Source: Nguyenibacter vanlangensis
GTDB lineage: Bacteria > Pseudomonadota > Alphaproteobacteria > Acetobacterales > Acetobacteraceae
Length of the DNA: 44,399 nt
Direction: 5' to 3'
NCBI RefSeq assembly: GCF_013376155.1
Contig: NZ_JABXXP010000004.1
Location: forward strand, 1-44,399
The notes below the pieces were generated by a model, which did no database searches, had not been told where the DNA came from, and saw only the letters and a list, made by a program, of their open reading frames with translations. Each line of letters starts with the position of its first letter. Positions within the stretch are counted from its first letter, which is position 1. Positions 32,734 through 40,870 of the stretch are shown here, piece by piece. A program made the translations under genes and the position numbers.

Positions 32734-33473
32734 GACACATGTCCTTCTTGGCTGATGATTTTGCCGTCGCGGAGGTTGACGATCTGATCCATCCGCTCGA
32801 CCAGGCGCGGGTCGTGTGTGCTGAAAACGAAGCTCGTGCCGAAGCGGCTCCGCATCTCCATCATGACGTCGAGCACCAGCTCGGCGGAGTGGCTGTCGAG
32901 ATTGGCTGTGGGCTCGTCGGCCAGGACAAGGCTCGGGCGTTTGACCAGCGCCCGGGCAATGGCCACGCGCTGCTGCTGACCCCCGCTCATTTCGCTGGGT
33001 CGCCGCCTTGCCTGATCGGCCAAGCTCACCTCTTCGAGAGCTGTCAGGGCACGTTCCCGGCGGTCCCGCTCGCCGCGCGGCAGGCCCATCTCGACGTTCT
33101 GAACGGCAGAGAGGGTGGGCACGAGGCTGTAGCTCTGGAAGACGAAGCCGATCTCCCGTGACCGGAAATCGGTTCGGGCGTTGTCGCTCATCAGGGCCGG
33201 TACGACGCCGCAGATTTCCGCGACGCCGCTCGTTGGTGCGTCGAGGCACCCGATGATGTTCAGCAGCGTCGACTTGCCGCTCCCGGAGGGGCCGGTAACG
33301 GCGAGGAATGCATCTTCACGAATTGTTAGGGTCACGCCAGCTAGTGCTTCGACCGTGACATTGCCGAGCCGGTGCACCTTGCGGATGTCGGTCAGGTTGA
33401 CGATTGGGGGCGCGGGCGGCGCGGGCATTGAAAACGATGGTGCGATCATCTCGATGATGTCCGGGGTGCTCAT
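32730..33473 (-). CDS. ABC ATPase, LolD/MacB-like
   Basis: A 247-aa ATPase with Walker A TGPSGSGKST, Q-loop GFVFQSYSLVPTLSAVQNVE, signature MSGGQQQRVAIARAL, Walker B LVLADEPTANLD and switch His FSTHDPRLVE. The sequence around ANLDS and the LVPTLSAVQNVE segment are typical of the LolD/MacB/FtsE subgroup. It overlaps the GNAT stop (ATGA) and the permease start (GTGA). A Pro-rich N-terminal extension of about 24 residues is unusual. Confidence 0.94.
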   Translation of the reverse strand: MSTPDIIEMIAPSFSMPAPPAPPIVNLTDIRKVHRLGNVTVEALAGVTLTIREDAFLAVTGPSGSGKSTLLNIIGCLDAPTSGVAEICGVVPALMSDNARTDFRSREIGFVFQSYSLVPTLSAVQNVEMGLPRGERDRRERALTALEEVSLADQARRRPSEMSGGQQQRVAIARALVKRPSLVLADEPTANLDSHSAELVLDVMMEMRSRFGTSFVFSTHDPRLVERMDQIVNLRDGKIISQEGHVS

Positions 33474-34114
33474 AGTGCCATTTCCTGCAACATGGCTTCC
33501 GCCTGCTCGGCCTCTAGTTCGCGCTCCTGGTCAAAAAACTCCTCGCGGGTGATGTCAAAGAGGATGCGATCGTATACTTCACCGTCGATGACGTGGCACT
33601 GTCGCTGACGCCCGACGTCGACAAACCCGGCAGCGAGCATGCCCGCACAGGAAATCGTGTTGCCGTCGGCGACGAAGGCGTGAACTGAGCGCAGATCGAG
33701 TGTCTCGAAGGCTTCGCGCATCAGCGCGCGCATCTCCCGCGCCATGTTGGTGCGTGCGGGAGGGCGAAGGCGTGGTCGAAGGCCCCAGATCATCGCGGTA
33801 CCGAAGACGGTGTTGATGTGAGCCAGGGCCACGACGCCGATCGGGCGTCCATCGGGTTCGGTGGTGACGACCCGGATCATGTTGGCGGGCGACCTGCTAG
33901 CGATATGCATGCCCTGGGGCGTGTAGGTCTGACGGCCGCCGCCGAAATCCAGCCACTGGTGCACCGTTTTGGGTTCGAGCCACTCCGAGATGAGCCGGGC
34001 CGTTTCCTGGGTCACCTCGCGCCGCGAGGTCTCCAGATGTCGCCAGCGCTTGACTGCCAGCCCGGTAACGGACCCGCCCATATCATTCACGCGCATTGCT
34101 GACGTGCAGTTCAT
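33470..34114 (-). CDS. GNAT-family N-acyltransferase
   Basis: I place the start at ATG 34114, which overlaps the previous stop as ATGA, giving 214 aa. The central block has GRPIGVVALAHINTVFGTAMIWGLRP, a span of about 12 residues, then NMAREMRALMREAFETLDLRSVHAFVADGNTISCAGMLAAGFVDVGRQR, which follows the GNAT fold of the RimJ-like type (helix, N at 'GN', 'GF'). It could acylate an amine made by the PLP decarboxylase, or N-acylate the final product. The acyl donor could be CoA or the operon's ACP. A Glu-rich tail follows. Confidence 0.78.
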   Translation of the reverse strand: MNCTSAMRVNDMGGSVTGLAVKRWRHLETSRREVTQETARLISEWLEPKTVHQWLDFGGGRQTYTPQGMHIASRSPANMIRVVTTEPDGRPIGVVALAHINTVFGTAMIWGLRPRLRPPARTNMAREMRALMREAFETLDLRSVHAFVADGNTISCAGMLAAGFVDVGRQRQCHVIDGEVYDRILFDITREEFFDQERELEAEQAEAMLQEMAL

Positions 34115-35253
34115 GCGTTCCTCCATTCCTGTGAGAGTGCAATCCGGGTTGTTTGTCGCGGGGGAGTCGCGCGACCATAAAGTTCGCGGAAGCAGCGATA
34201 GGAGCTGCCCTCCATTTTTCCGAAGCCCTGAAGATCCCGCGCGATGGCGGGCGATCGGACATTGCCGCGGACGATGATGTCCATCAGGAGCTCGTTACAG
34301 GCGAGTTTCAGCGCGAGAACCTGCTGGAGCAGCAGGTTGCTGTAGAGCCTGGCATCCGTGATGCTGTGGCCGATCCGCTCGAGTTCGGCTACGAGATCGC
34401 GCTGCCGGGTGGTCAGGTTCAGGTCGCCCCTGTCGTGCAGCCAGCGCACATGCGCCAGGACGGCGCGCACGAAAAATGGCCGAACCGTTGTCAGGAGCTG
34501 GTTGATCATCGTGAATCCGCCGCGCCCGCATCGATCAGCGTCGGTGACTTCCACTGTGCCCTTGAATGCCCCGAGATGGACCACCCCCCCCAGGAAGGGC
34601 GCGCCATTGCTAGACTTGGCAAGCTGGCCGCATTGTTGCGGAGACAGCAGATAGGGGATCGGGTACATCGCACCCTCGGCTCGCACCGCGACGATACCGA
34701 AGCCAGGCTTGTTAGCCCCCATGATCCAGCACTTGTCGACATGGATTTTCTGTACGCCGTCTTCGACCTTGAGCACGCTGTTCCAGTTTGCCAGTGCCGG
34801 CCCGCCCCCGTCCGTCATCATGAAGAGGGTGCCGAAGCCCTGTTGGGCCCACTCGCGGCCTATGGCCTGCTGGCGCTCATCCACGAAAAAACGATGCGTC
34901 AGGCGAGAGAAGCCTTTGAGCAGCGTCAGAAGATGCGGGTTAAGGCTTTCCTTTCTGATGGTTTCGACAATGTCATCGAGCGGATCGGTGAGGTCGGCCG
35001 GCAGGGTAGTGCTGGAACCAAATTCCGCCTGTGCCCGCAGCGTTCCGTCGAACGCGCTTTCGATGATGATTTCGGAGTCCAGCAGCCGGGTGACGGCCTC
35101 TGATACAAGGCCGCAAAGGTCGTCACTGAGATCGGTGCCGCGGGCGAGCGCTTCGATGGCAATCCTGCCGAACCCCGCATCGCGCCAGACACAGATGGCG
35201 GGCTGCGACGTCGCGCGCGAGAGGGTTTCGGTGGCTGGAGTGTCATGCAGCAT
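34111..35253 (-). CDS. Divergent acyl-CoA-dehydrogenase-like protein
   Basis: About 380 aa with an acyl-CoA dehydrogenase-like layout: a helical N-terminus, a mid-beta region with GFGTLFMMTDGGGPALAN (cf. the 'T-E-P-x-x-GSD' loop), KCWIMGANKPGFGIVAV, and a C-terminal helical bundle. The usual catalytic Glu and QxxGGxGY motifs are not evident, so it may act as a flavin-binding partner or have lost dehydrogenase chemistry. I choose ATG 35253, with an 11-bp overlap to the upstream stop; ATG 35286 is also possible. Family call moderate. Confidence 0.62.
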   Translation of the reverse strand: MLHDTPATETLSRATSQPAICVWRDAGFGRIAIEALARGTDLSDDLCGLVSEAVTRLLDSEIIIESAFDGTLRAQAEFGSSTTLPADLTDPLDDIVETIRKESLNPHLLTLLKGFSRLTHRFFVDERQQAIGREWAQQGFGTLFMMTDGGGPALANWNSVLKVEDGVQKIHVDKCWIMGANKPGFGIVAVRAEGAMYPIPYLLSPQQCGQLAKSSNGAPFLGGVVHLGAFKGTVEVTDADRCGRGGFTMINQLLTTVRPFFVRAVLAHVRWLHDRGDLNLTTRQRDLVAELERIGHSITDARLYSNLLLQQVLALKLACNELLMDIIVRGNVRSPAIARDLQGFGKMEGSSYRCFRELYGRATPPRQTTRIALSQEWRNA

Positions 35254-35803
35254 GGTCGAGCCACTCTTCGGCGGCGTCGTGGCCATAGGTGATCGATCCG
35301 AGGGAGGCGGTGACCTGGGCCCGGGAGAACCACGAGGTAAAGGTATCGTTTTCGATCCCCCATGCCTGGCACGTGAGACTGTTGTCGCCCCGCTCGATGG
35401 TGTCCCGCCGGAAATGATCGGAAATCAGAAGCACAGGTCCCGGATCTGGCACGCCGGCGAGCCAGGTATGCGGATCGTGACCAAGGAAGACGTCAGGGGC
35501 CAGCAGCGACTTCGGCAGCGACAGCATGTACGGGCCGGAGAACCGAGCGAAGATCGTGACACCGTTGAAGGCGTCCCGGGCCTCGCTGACCAGATCGGCC
35601 AGCAAGGTGTAATGCTGGCTGTAATTCAGCAGGACGGGTGTCGACGACGTATTGGCAATCTCCTCGAGGGCGCCATAGTCCGACGTGTCGCCGAGGGCCG
35701 GCGAGCGCATCTCGACCTCCATCGGCACTGAGCCGAAAGGTGCCCTGATCAGGACGCCCCGGGCACTGCAGGACGCTTGGCGAATATCAATTCCTGTTGT
35801 CAT
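35243..35803 (-). CDS. 186-aa protein of unknown function
   Basis: The start at ATG 35803 overlaps the PLP decarboxylase stop (ATGA). I recognise no family. The protein is acidic, mixed alpha/beta in appearance, with YGALEEIANTSSTPVLLNYSQHYTLLADLV, FARFSGPYMLSLPKSLL and LISDHFRRDTIERGDNSLTCQAWGIEND as its more distinctive segments. No signal peptide or membrane helix is visible. Tight coupling on both sides implies a dedicated role in the pathway, perhaps as a pathway-specific enzyme or a partner of the adjacent dehydrogenase-like protein. Confidence 0.7.
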   Translation of the reverse strand: MTTGIDIRQASCSARGVLIRAPFGSVPMEVEMRSPALGDTSDYGALEEIANTSSTPVLLNYSQHYTLLADLVSEARDAFNGVTIFARFSGPYMLSLPKSLLAPDVFLGHDPHTWLAGVPDPGPVLLISDHFRRDTIERGDNSLTCQAWGIENDTFTSWFSRAQVTASLGSITYGHDAAEEWLDHAA

Positions 35804-36948
35804 GACAGCATGTTCCCGATATATACCCGCGCCTGGCGGAGACTGAGAAAGCTCGCGACGGTGTAGGTTGCGTTGTAGGCGCCACATCCCTCGAAGGCGT
35901 AGAGGTCGCCGACCGCGGGCCTGTCAGCCTCGGGTCCGAGCTTGCCGATACGATCCTGACGATTGCACGAGCTTCCTGTCAGGGTGACCGGCTTGTTTGC
36001 CTGCGTGAGTGACGCGCCCGCACGGGCAACGGCTCTGGGTGCCTGGAAATTTCGGTAGGCCGCCTCTGTCTGAGCGAGGAGGAAATTCTGGGCCATGCCG
36101 CCATCGCAGACCGCAACGATCCGGTCGTCGAACTCTTTTACGGCGAGAATGCGCGTGAGATACTGGCCTGCATCACCGAAGATTGCCCGCCCGCTCTCAT
36201 GGGCTACCGTAAGGCGCTGCGCGAGCGGCGTGATCGCCTCGAGATAAGGGCCAAAATCGAGCTTTCTCCAGTCGCGGGGAAAGCCGCCACCGAGATTGAC
36301 GAACTCCAGCTTGCGCCCGGTGGTGGCCTCGATCAGATCAACCAGTTTCGGCATGGCCTGTGCGAGAGCGATACCGCGTGGCACGAAGCTGTGCGAGCCG
36401 CCGAAGGCGTGCAGTCCCCGGACCTTAATTCCCGCGTCAGACAACACGCGCGCGGCCTGGACCAGCGTGTCACGGTTCATTCCGAAATGATCGGGTCCGT
36501 GCCCGGAGAGAGGCTCGATGAGGGATTCCACGTTGACGCGCATCAGGACAGGCCGGATGGTCGACCCCGCGCCGGCTACTTCGGCGAGGGTCTTCGCCTG
36601 GGTGATGTCGTCCACGATCAACGTTGCCCGGGACGCAATGGCCCCGCGCAGCAACGTGTTGTCCCAGGCGGGGGTGTTGATGTACCGCTCGCACCGCACA
36701 CGCCCCACGACGAGGTCGAGCTCGCCCAGGCTTGCAATATCGACCCCGTCCTCGAACGCATGAGCGCAGCGCTGGAGGAGCTCGAAATTGGGGTTGGCCT
36801 TGACCGAGACGATCAATCGTGTGCCCAGGCGCGACCGCAATGCAGTGTAGTTCTCGATCACCCTTTCAGGATCAAAAATATAGGCTGGGGTTGAGATTTT
36901 CGTCGATGTTGTCATCGGCGGAGGTGGGATGCGTGTGACGGCGTTCAT
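35800..36948 (-). CDS. Fold-type III PLP-dependent decarboxylase (ornithine/diaminopimelate-decarboxylase-like)
   Basis: The 382-aa enzyme keeps the full set for this fold: K50 in SVKANPN (PLP Schiff base), H183 in HAFGGSHSF, the glycine loop GGGFPRD (220-226), E251 in HESGR (250-254), C328 and D332 in SSCNRQDRIG, and aromatic residues in CGAYNATY (about 355-362). It should decarboxylate a basic or amino-acid-like acid, possibly while it is carried on the ACP, as proposed for relatives in ACP-linked clusters. It starts 3 bp after the ACP stop, which supports a functional pair. The exact amino acid cannot be read from sequence. Confidence 0.94.
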   Translation of the reverse strand: MNAVTRIPPPPMTTSTKISTPAYIFDPERVIENYTALRSRLGTRLIVSVKANPNFELLQRCAHAFEDGVDIASLGELDLVVGRVRCERYINTPAWDNTLLRGAIASRATLIVDDITQAKTLAEVAGAGSTIRPVLMRVNVESLIEPLSGHGPDHFGMNRDTLVQAARVLSDAGIKVRGLHAFGGSHSFVPRGIALAQAMPKLVDLIEATTGRKLEFVNLGGGFPRDWRKLDFGPYLEAITPLAQRLTVAHESGRAIFGDAGQYLTRILAVKEFDDRIVAVCDGGMAQNFLLAQTEAAYRNFQAPRAVARAGASLTQANKPVTLTGSSCNRQDRIGKLGPEADRPAVGDLYAFEGCGAYNATYTVASFLSLRQARVYIGNMLS

Positions 36949-36951
36949 GGC

Positions 36952-37218
36952 TCAGACCAGGGCGTCTTCAGCGTGCGCCTCGGCGGCCGCCTTCGTGAAG
37001 TTGCGATCGAAATCGCTCAGCGTCGTGTACTGATCGATGTTCAGGTCTTCGGGTGACACGCGCCCACCGTAGATCTGCTCGCAGGCGAGGAGCAGCTCGA
37101 CGATGACCAGAGAGTCCACGCCGAGTTCGCCCAGGCCGACATCGGGCTCGACGGAGTCCACGTTCAGGATACGGGCGACTTCGGCTGTGAGCTTCTGAAG
37201 TTTCATGTTGGTGGTCAT
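36952..37218 (-). CDS. Acyl carrier protein
   Basis: The 88-aa protein has the carrier motif GVDSLVIVELLL, with the Ser that receives phosphopantetheine at residue 36. The preceding LGELGVDS and the helix pattern are those of a stand-alone ACP/PCP. It probably holds the amino acid or acyl chain processed by the decarboxylase, oxygenases and ketosynthase-like proteins. A short AAGAA site precedes the ATG at 37218; ATG 37206 is a possible later start. The product ends in an acidic tail. Confidence 0.93.
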   Translation of the reverse strand: MTTNMKLQKLTAEVARILNVDSVEPDVGLGELGVDSLVIVELLLACEQIYGGRVSPEDLNIDQYTTLSDFDRNFTKAAAEAHAEDALV

Positions 37219-37294
37219 GATGGAATTCTTCTGTTTTCGGATGGTTGTCGGAAAGGATCGTGATTGAACGCGGGGAAGGTCAGGCTGCGGCGCG

Positions 37295-37570
37295 CTAGGT
37301 GGTCTCGGCGAAGCAGCGCAGCAATTCGGTGACCGGAATCCCCTCGATTGTCATTCCGTCGTAACGGCTGTTCGAGATTGCCACTCCTACGAGACTGACC
37401 GCAGTCAGGGTGGAGCGGTCGAGACTGACACGGTGGAAAGCCGCGTCATTAAGGCCGACGGAGGTGAAGGTCGCTTTCTCCATCGAGACTTCCTCGAAGG
37501 TACTGCCATCGAGGCGACCGTCCTGTGCCACGATCTGAACGTCGCAGTTGCTGAGTGGAACTGTCGTCAT
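37295..37570 (-). CDS. Small pentapeptide-repeat-like protein
   Basis: The 91-aa protein repeats a five-residue pattern such as STFEEVSMEKATFTSVGLNDAAFHRVSLDRSTLTAVSL, which should fold into a right-handed beta-helix of about three coils. It ends GMTIEGIPVTELLRCF, a conserved tail I recall from small pentapeptide proteins. It has no signal peptide. It lies between the ATP-grasp and ACP genes. Known small pentapeptide proteins include DNA-mimic resistance factors, but a scaffold role for the ACP enzymes is just as plausible. Confidence 0.72.
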   Translation of the reverse strand: MTTVPLSNCDVQIVAQDGRLDGSTFEEVSMEKATFTSVGLNDAAFHRVSLDRSTLTAVSLVGVAISNSRYDGMTIEGIPVTELLRCFAETT

Positions 37571-37609
37571 TTGCTGTCTGTCTCCTTTGCTCGTGTAGTT
37601 GAACCGGCG

Positions 37610-38857
37610 TTACAGCGCGGTGAGTTCGAGTTTTTCGTAGAAGCGCTCTTCGATGAGAGCTGCCTTCTGCTCGAAGTCGTCGATGCCATCAGACTGCAGG
37701 ATGAAGAGTCCGATGAAATCGGTGCAGTGCGCGCAAGACGCCCTGAACTGCCCTTGCGCGACATTGACCTGCTTTCGCAGTATCCACGGGTCCTGAAAGC
37801 TCGCTTCGCTGGGCGCCGCGCTGACGATGCCGCCTCGTGCGTGTCGCAAGCCGATCAGGCCCGCCGTGAATGTGTGTCCTGCCTGCATGACGGGAGCCGG
37901 CGCATTCCCGAGCTCGACCTGAAGCGCGGCAAGGGGGAGGTGCCAGCCATACTGCGCCTCGATCATCCAGATGATGCCGCCACCACCGGTGCGGGCGGCA
38001 ACCTCGCAGAAGACGGCCGGCTTGCCAGCGGGGGCGAAGGCCTCGAGATGGATGACACCGCGCTCCATGCCGAGACCCGTGACCGACTTCTGGGCCAGCT
38101 CCGCGAGCTCGTCATGCAGTGCACCAGGCTCGAGCATTGCCGAGACGAACGGGGTGCCTGCTGTAAAGTCGATATTTGCCCGCCCTGGCAGATAGGGCGC
38201 GATCGCGATGTGCGAGAGCGTGCCGCCGATCACCAGCCCGTTGACGTGATAAAGGGTTCCGTCGACAAACTCTTCCAGTTCATACTGGTCTATCGACGCC
38301 CCCCGTTTACTGGAAGCGAACTCTTCAACCCATGCATCGTAGGCGGCCATGTCGCGGCAGAACACGACACCGCGTGAGCCACACTCTGCACGCGGCTTGA
38401 GGACCAGCCGCCCGTGGGCCTTGAGGATTTCCTCCGCGAGCTCCCGCGACGTGGCCGGCCCATGCCTGGGCACTGCGACACCTGCCGCCGACACGCGCTC
38501 CTTCATCAGGATCTTGTCGCGGAACCCTTCGGCAACGCTGGGCGTCATGCCAGGCACGCCCAGCGCGGCGCGCAGGGATGCTGCCCGGCCGACCAGGAGC
38601 TCGTTCAGCGTCAGGATCGCGTCGAACGGGGCGATGGCGTGATGTCGGGAGACGATCTCCAGCAGCGCGCTTTCATCATCGAACACATCCCAGCGGACGA
38701 CCTCGACGGTAACGTTGCGCAAGCCCTTGAACGAGGATGCATCACCCCTGGCTGCCAGGACCACAATGTCAGCATTGAGGCTTGCGATTACACGGTGGCC
38801 AGCGAGGTCGGTAAATGCAGGTCCTTCCTCGCGGGTAAGCAGGGCGATCCGTTTCAT
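37610..38857 (-). CDS. ATP-grasp ligase
   Basis: The 415-aa enzyme starts at ATG 38857 with an ATGA overlap to the KSIII-like stop. It has a Rossmann-like N-terminus (KRIALLTREEG), the B-loop region LKPRAECGSRGVVFC with the nucleotide-binding Lys, and a metal-binding stretch (GVIHLEAFAPAGKPAVFCEVAARTGGGGI) with the E…E/N pattern of the ATP-grasp core. Such enzymes form amide bonds from an acid and an amine, via an acyl-phosphate. With an amine-making decarboxylase nearby, ligation of an amino acid to another acid is likely. A Cys-rich CAHC near the end may be structural. Confidence 0.9.
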   Translation of the reverse strand: MKRIALLTREEGPAFTDLAGHRVIASLNADIVVLAARGDASSFKGLRNVTVEVVRWDVFDDESALLEIVSRHHAIAPFDAILTLNELLVGRAASLRAALGVPGMTPSVAEGFRDKILMKERVSAAGVAVPRHGPATSRELAEEILKAHGRLVLKPRAECGSRGVVFCRDMAAYDAWVEEFASSKRGASIDQYELEEFVDGTLYHVNGLVIGGTLSHIAIAPYLPGRANIDFTAGTPFVSAMLEPGALHDELAELAQKSVTGLGMERGVIHLEAFAPAGKPAVFCEVAARTGGGGIIWMIEAQYGWHLPLAALQVELGNAPAPVMQAGHTFTAGLIGLRHARGGIVSAAPSEASFQDPWILRKQVNVAQGQFRASCAHCTDFIGLFILQSDGIDDFEQKAALIEERFYEKLELTAL

Positions 38858-40824
38858 TGTTTCTCTCCCGGGCACTCGATCAAGATTGCTGCAGCGTGGC
38901 CGGACAATGAGACCGTCCAGACGATGCCCCGCATCGGCAAGGAAGAGCTCTTTGCGCGTCGGATCAGCTCTGCGATGCCGAACAGTGGGGCGGCGGAACC
39001 GTAGTGGATCTCTGGGTTCCACAGGCGGTCGGCCGGCACGCCGAGCGAGTGTGCGATGTCGCGCCGGGTTGCATCGGCGATGCCGTCGCCTAGGATCAGG
39101 TCGATGGCATCGATATCTGTTCCGGTGGAGGAGAGAAGGCCACCGACTGCACCAAGTGCTGAGGTTTTGACGAACTGCTCGAGGGTATCGCCCACGGTTG
39201 CCCAGAGTGTTTCGGGAGCCTGAGCAAGCGTAAGATACTCGGCGCCAATAGTGGCGAGCGGCTTCACCTCCGAATTGGCCGGACCGACCACGCAGGCTGC
39301 AGCTGCATCTCCAAGCGGCGCAAGTCCCGGGTGACGGCGGTAGAATGGGGACACCCACTTGTCGGCGGCACTCAGGCAGACCCGCCCGCTCTGGTCGCTG
39401 TCGAGGAGCTGGAGGCCGGCAAGCCTGAGCGCCGTTGGAACACCCGCGGTCCCGAGCTGGTCCAGTGACATCGCAGACAAGGCGCTCGGGAAATGGTCGT
39501 GCTGGATACGAAGGCAAGTCGAGCCGAGAATATTCTCGTCAAGCATGCATTGCGCATGCAGCACGTGGCTGATGGAGGTGTCCTCCGTGAGGCCGAGCTT
39601 GTTCACAGCGGCGGACGCCATGTCAGGTATACGGACCCCTCGTGCAACCGGAATGGCAGCGATGCTCTGGACTTCGTCAAACCCGTCAATCGGCGGGCAC
39701 GAGTGTTGCCCGGCCTCGGTAAAGAACATGTGCGGGAATACACCAACTATGTTCGTGCCGCGAATACTGGAAACCTCCTGTGACGACGGCAAGTCGGTCG
39801 CGATCGCGTAGATGCCGAGAGCCGGCGCGACGCGGGGAGTGGCATTCGCGTATTTGTCTTCAGTGCTGTCCGGCGGCAGCATAAGGGCCACGGCGTGGGC
39901 GCCGACATTGGATTGTCCGCAAGCAAGTACCGCCTTGCCGTCCTCAATGACCTCAAGGCCACGGTCGAGCAGGTTTATCGCGAAATCCGCCGTGCAGGCA
40001 TGTCCTTTCGCACTGATGTTGTGGTCGAACACCGTGCCTGTGGAAAGCCCGTTCGAGCGCTCAACCATGCGCCAGTAGGAGCGATCGGCGTTGATCGGCA
40101 GGATGGTGCCGACATCATCCCAGGGGATGTTTTCCGCGCCGAGGGTCAGGTTGAGCGTGTCTCGCGTCTGATACCATGCTGTCTTGCCGATAGCGGCGCT
40201 CGCCGCCGAGTTGATTGGCCCGGCATGATGGATTGAATAATTGCCCAGGCCGATACGGGCGATCCTTGTCTTGAGGTTTCGCCGGCCAATCAAAATTGCT
40301 GACCCCCCGTCTGACATGATGCCAGCATCCTGTCGAACCCGGTATTCTCCGCCGCCGAACACACGGTCGGAGGTGAGAACCAGCCCAAGTGCATCGGCGG
40401 ACTGGGTCCGCAGATGCTGTGCCACGAGCCAGATTGCATTAATCACGGACGCGCAGGCGAGGTGGCTCACCGAAAAGGACAGTGCGGGTGCCAGCCCTTC
40501 GGCATTGACGAACTCGGCGACAATCGATCGAGGGGCAGGTGGAACGCTGAAAGCCTGGGTGTGAGCATGCGCCACGATGGAAATGGCTGACTGATCGAAC
40601 GTTTCGGTGCGCTTCAGCTCCGCATAGGCGGCCGACACAATGGAGAGATCGTCTTCTTCGGGTCCGGCGACATGGAAATGCCGGCATCCGTTGGCGGTGA
40701 GAGTGTCGACAAGCGACTGGCCGAGGCCCTCGCCGGTGCTCCAGCGGGATATGTCTTGTGGCGGCCCGGGAAGGTATCGGGTTGCACCTACAACGCCGAC
40801 ATCGGAAAGTGGAAAGGAATGCAT
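38854..40824 (-). CDS. Tandem KSIII-like fusion protein
   Basis: The 656-aa protein consists of two thiolase-fold domains (about 1-330 and 335-656). The first keeps C124 (SHLACASVI) and H268/N269 with H275 (DHNISAKGHAC), a plausible KSIII catalytic set. In the second, the Cys position is T459 (QLGTAGVPTAL) and the 'GH' His is replaced (HYGSAAPLFG), so it looks catalytically dead. Size and symmetry suggest an internal pseudo-dimer. It could do condensation or acyl transfer while the second half binds the ACP. Starts after a 46-bp gap; stop overlaps the ATP-grasp start. Confidence 0.8.
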   Translation of the reverse strand: MHSFPLSDVGVVGATRYLPGPPQDISRWSTGEGLGQSLVDTLTANGCRHFHVAGPEEDDLSIVSAAYAELKRTETFDQSAISIVAHAHTQAFSVPPAPRSIVAEFVNAEGLAPALSFSVSHLACASVINAIWLVAQHLRTQSADALGLVLTSDRVFGGGEYRVRQDAGIMSDGGSAILIGRRNLKTRIARIGLGNYSIHHAGPINSAASAAIGKTAWYQTRDTLNLTLGAENIPWDDVGTILPINADRSYWRMVERSNGLSTGTVFDHNISAKGHACTADFAINLLDRGLEVIEDGKAVLACGQSNVGAHAVALMLPPDSTEDKYANATPRVAPALGIYAIATDLPSSQEVSSIRGTNIVGVFPHMFFTEAGQHSCPPIDGFDEVQSIAAIPVARGVRIPDMASAAVNKLGLTEDTSISHVLHAQCMLDENILGSTCLRIQHDHFPSALSAMSLDQLGTAGVPTALRLAGLQLLDSDQSGRVCLSAADKWVSPFYRRHPGLAPLGDAAAACVVGPANSEVKPLATIGAEYLTLAQAPETLWATVGDTLEQFVKTSALGAVGGLLSSTGTDIDAIDLILGDGIADATRRDIAHSLGVPADRLWNPEIHYGSAAPLFGIAELIRRAKSSSLPMRGIVWTVSLSGHAAAILIECPGEKQ

Positions 40825-40870
40825 TGAGGCGGGTCCAATCGCATGCAGTGAGTGGATTGTGAGTGCTGGT

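Noticed and set aside
22134-36948. Exosortase/PEP-CTERM system suggested by the ligase-decarboxylase-ACP set
   Set aside because: No exosortase-like membrane protein, PEP-CTERM motif or associated glycosyltransferase is seen in the window.
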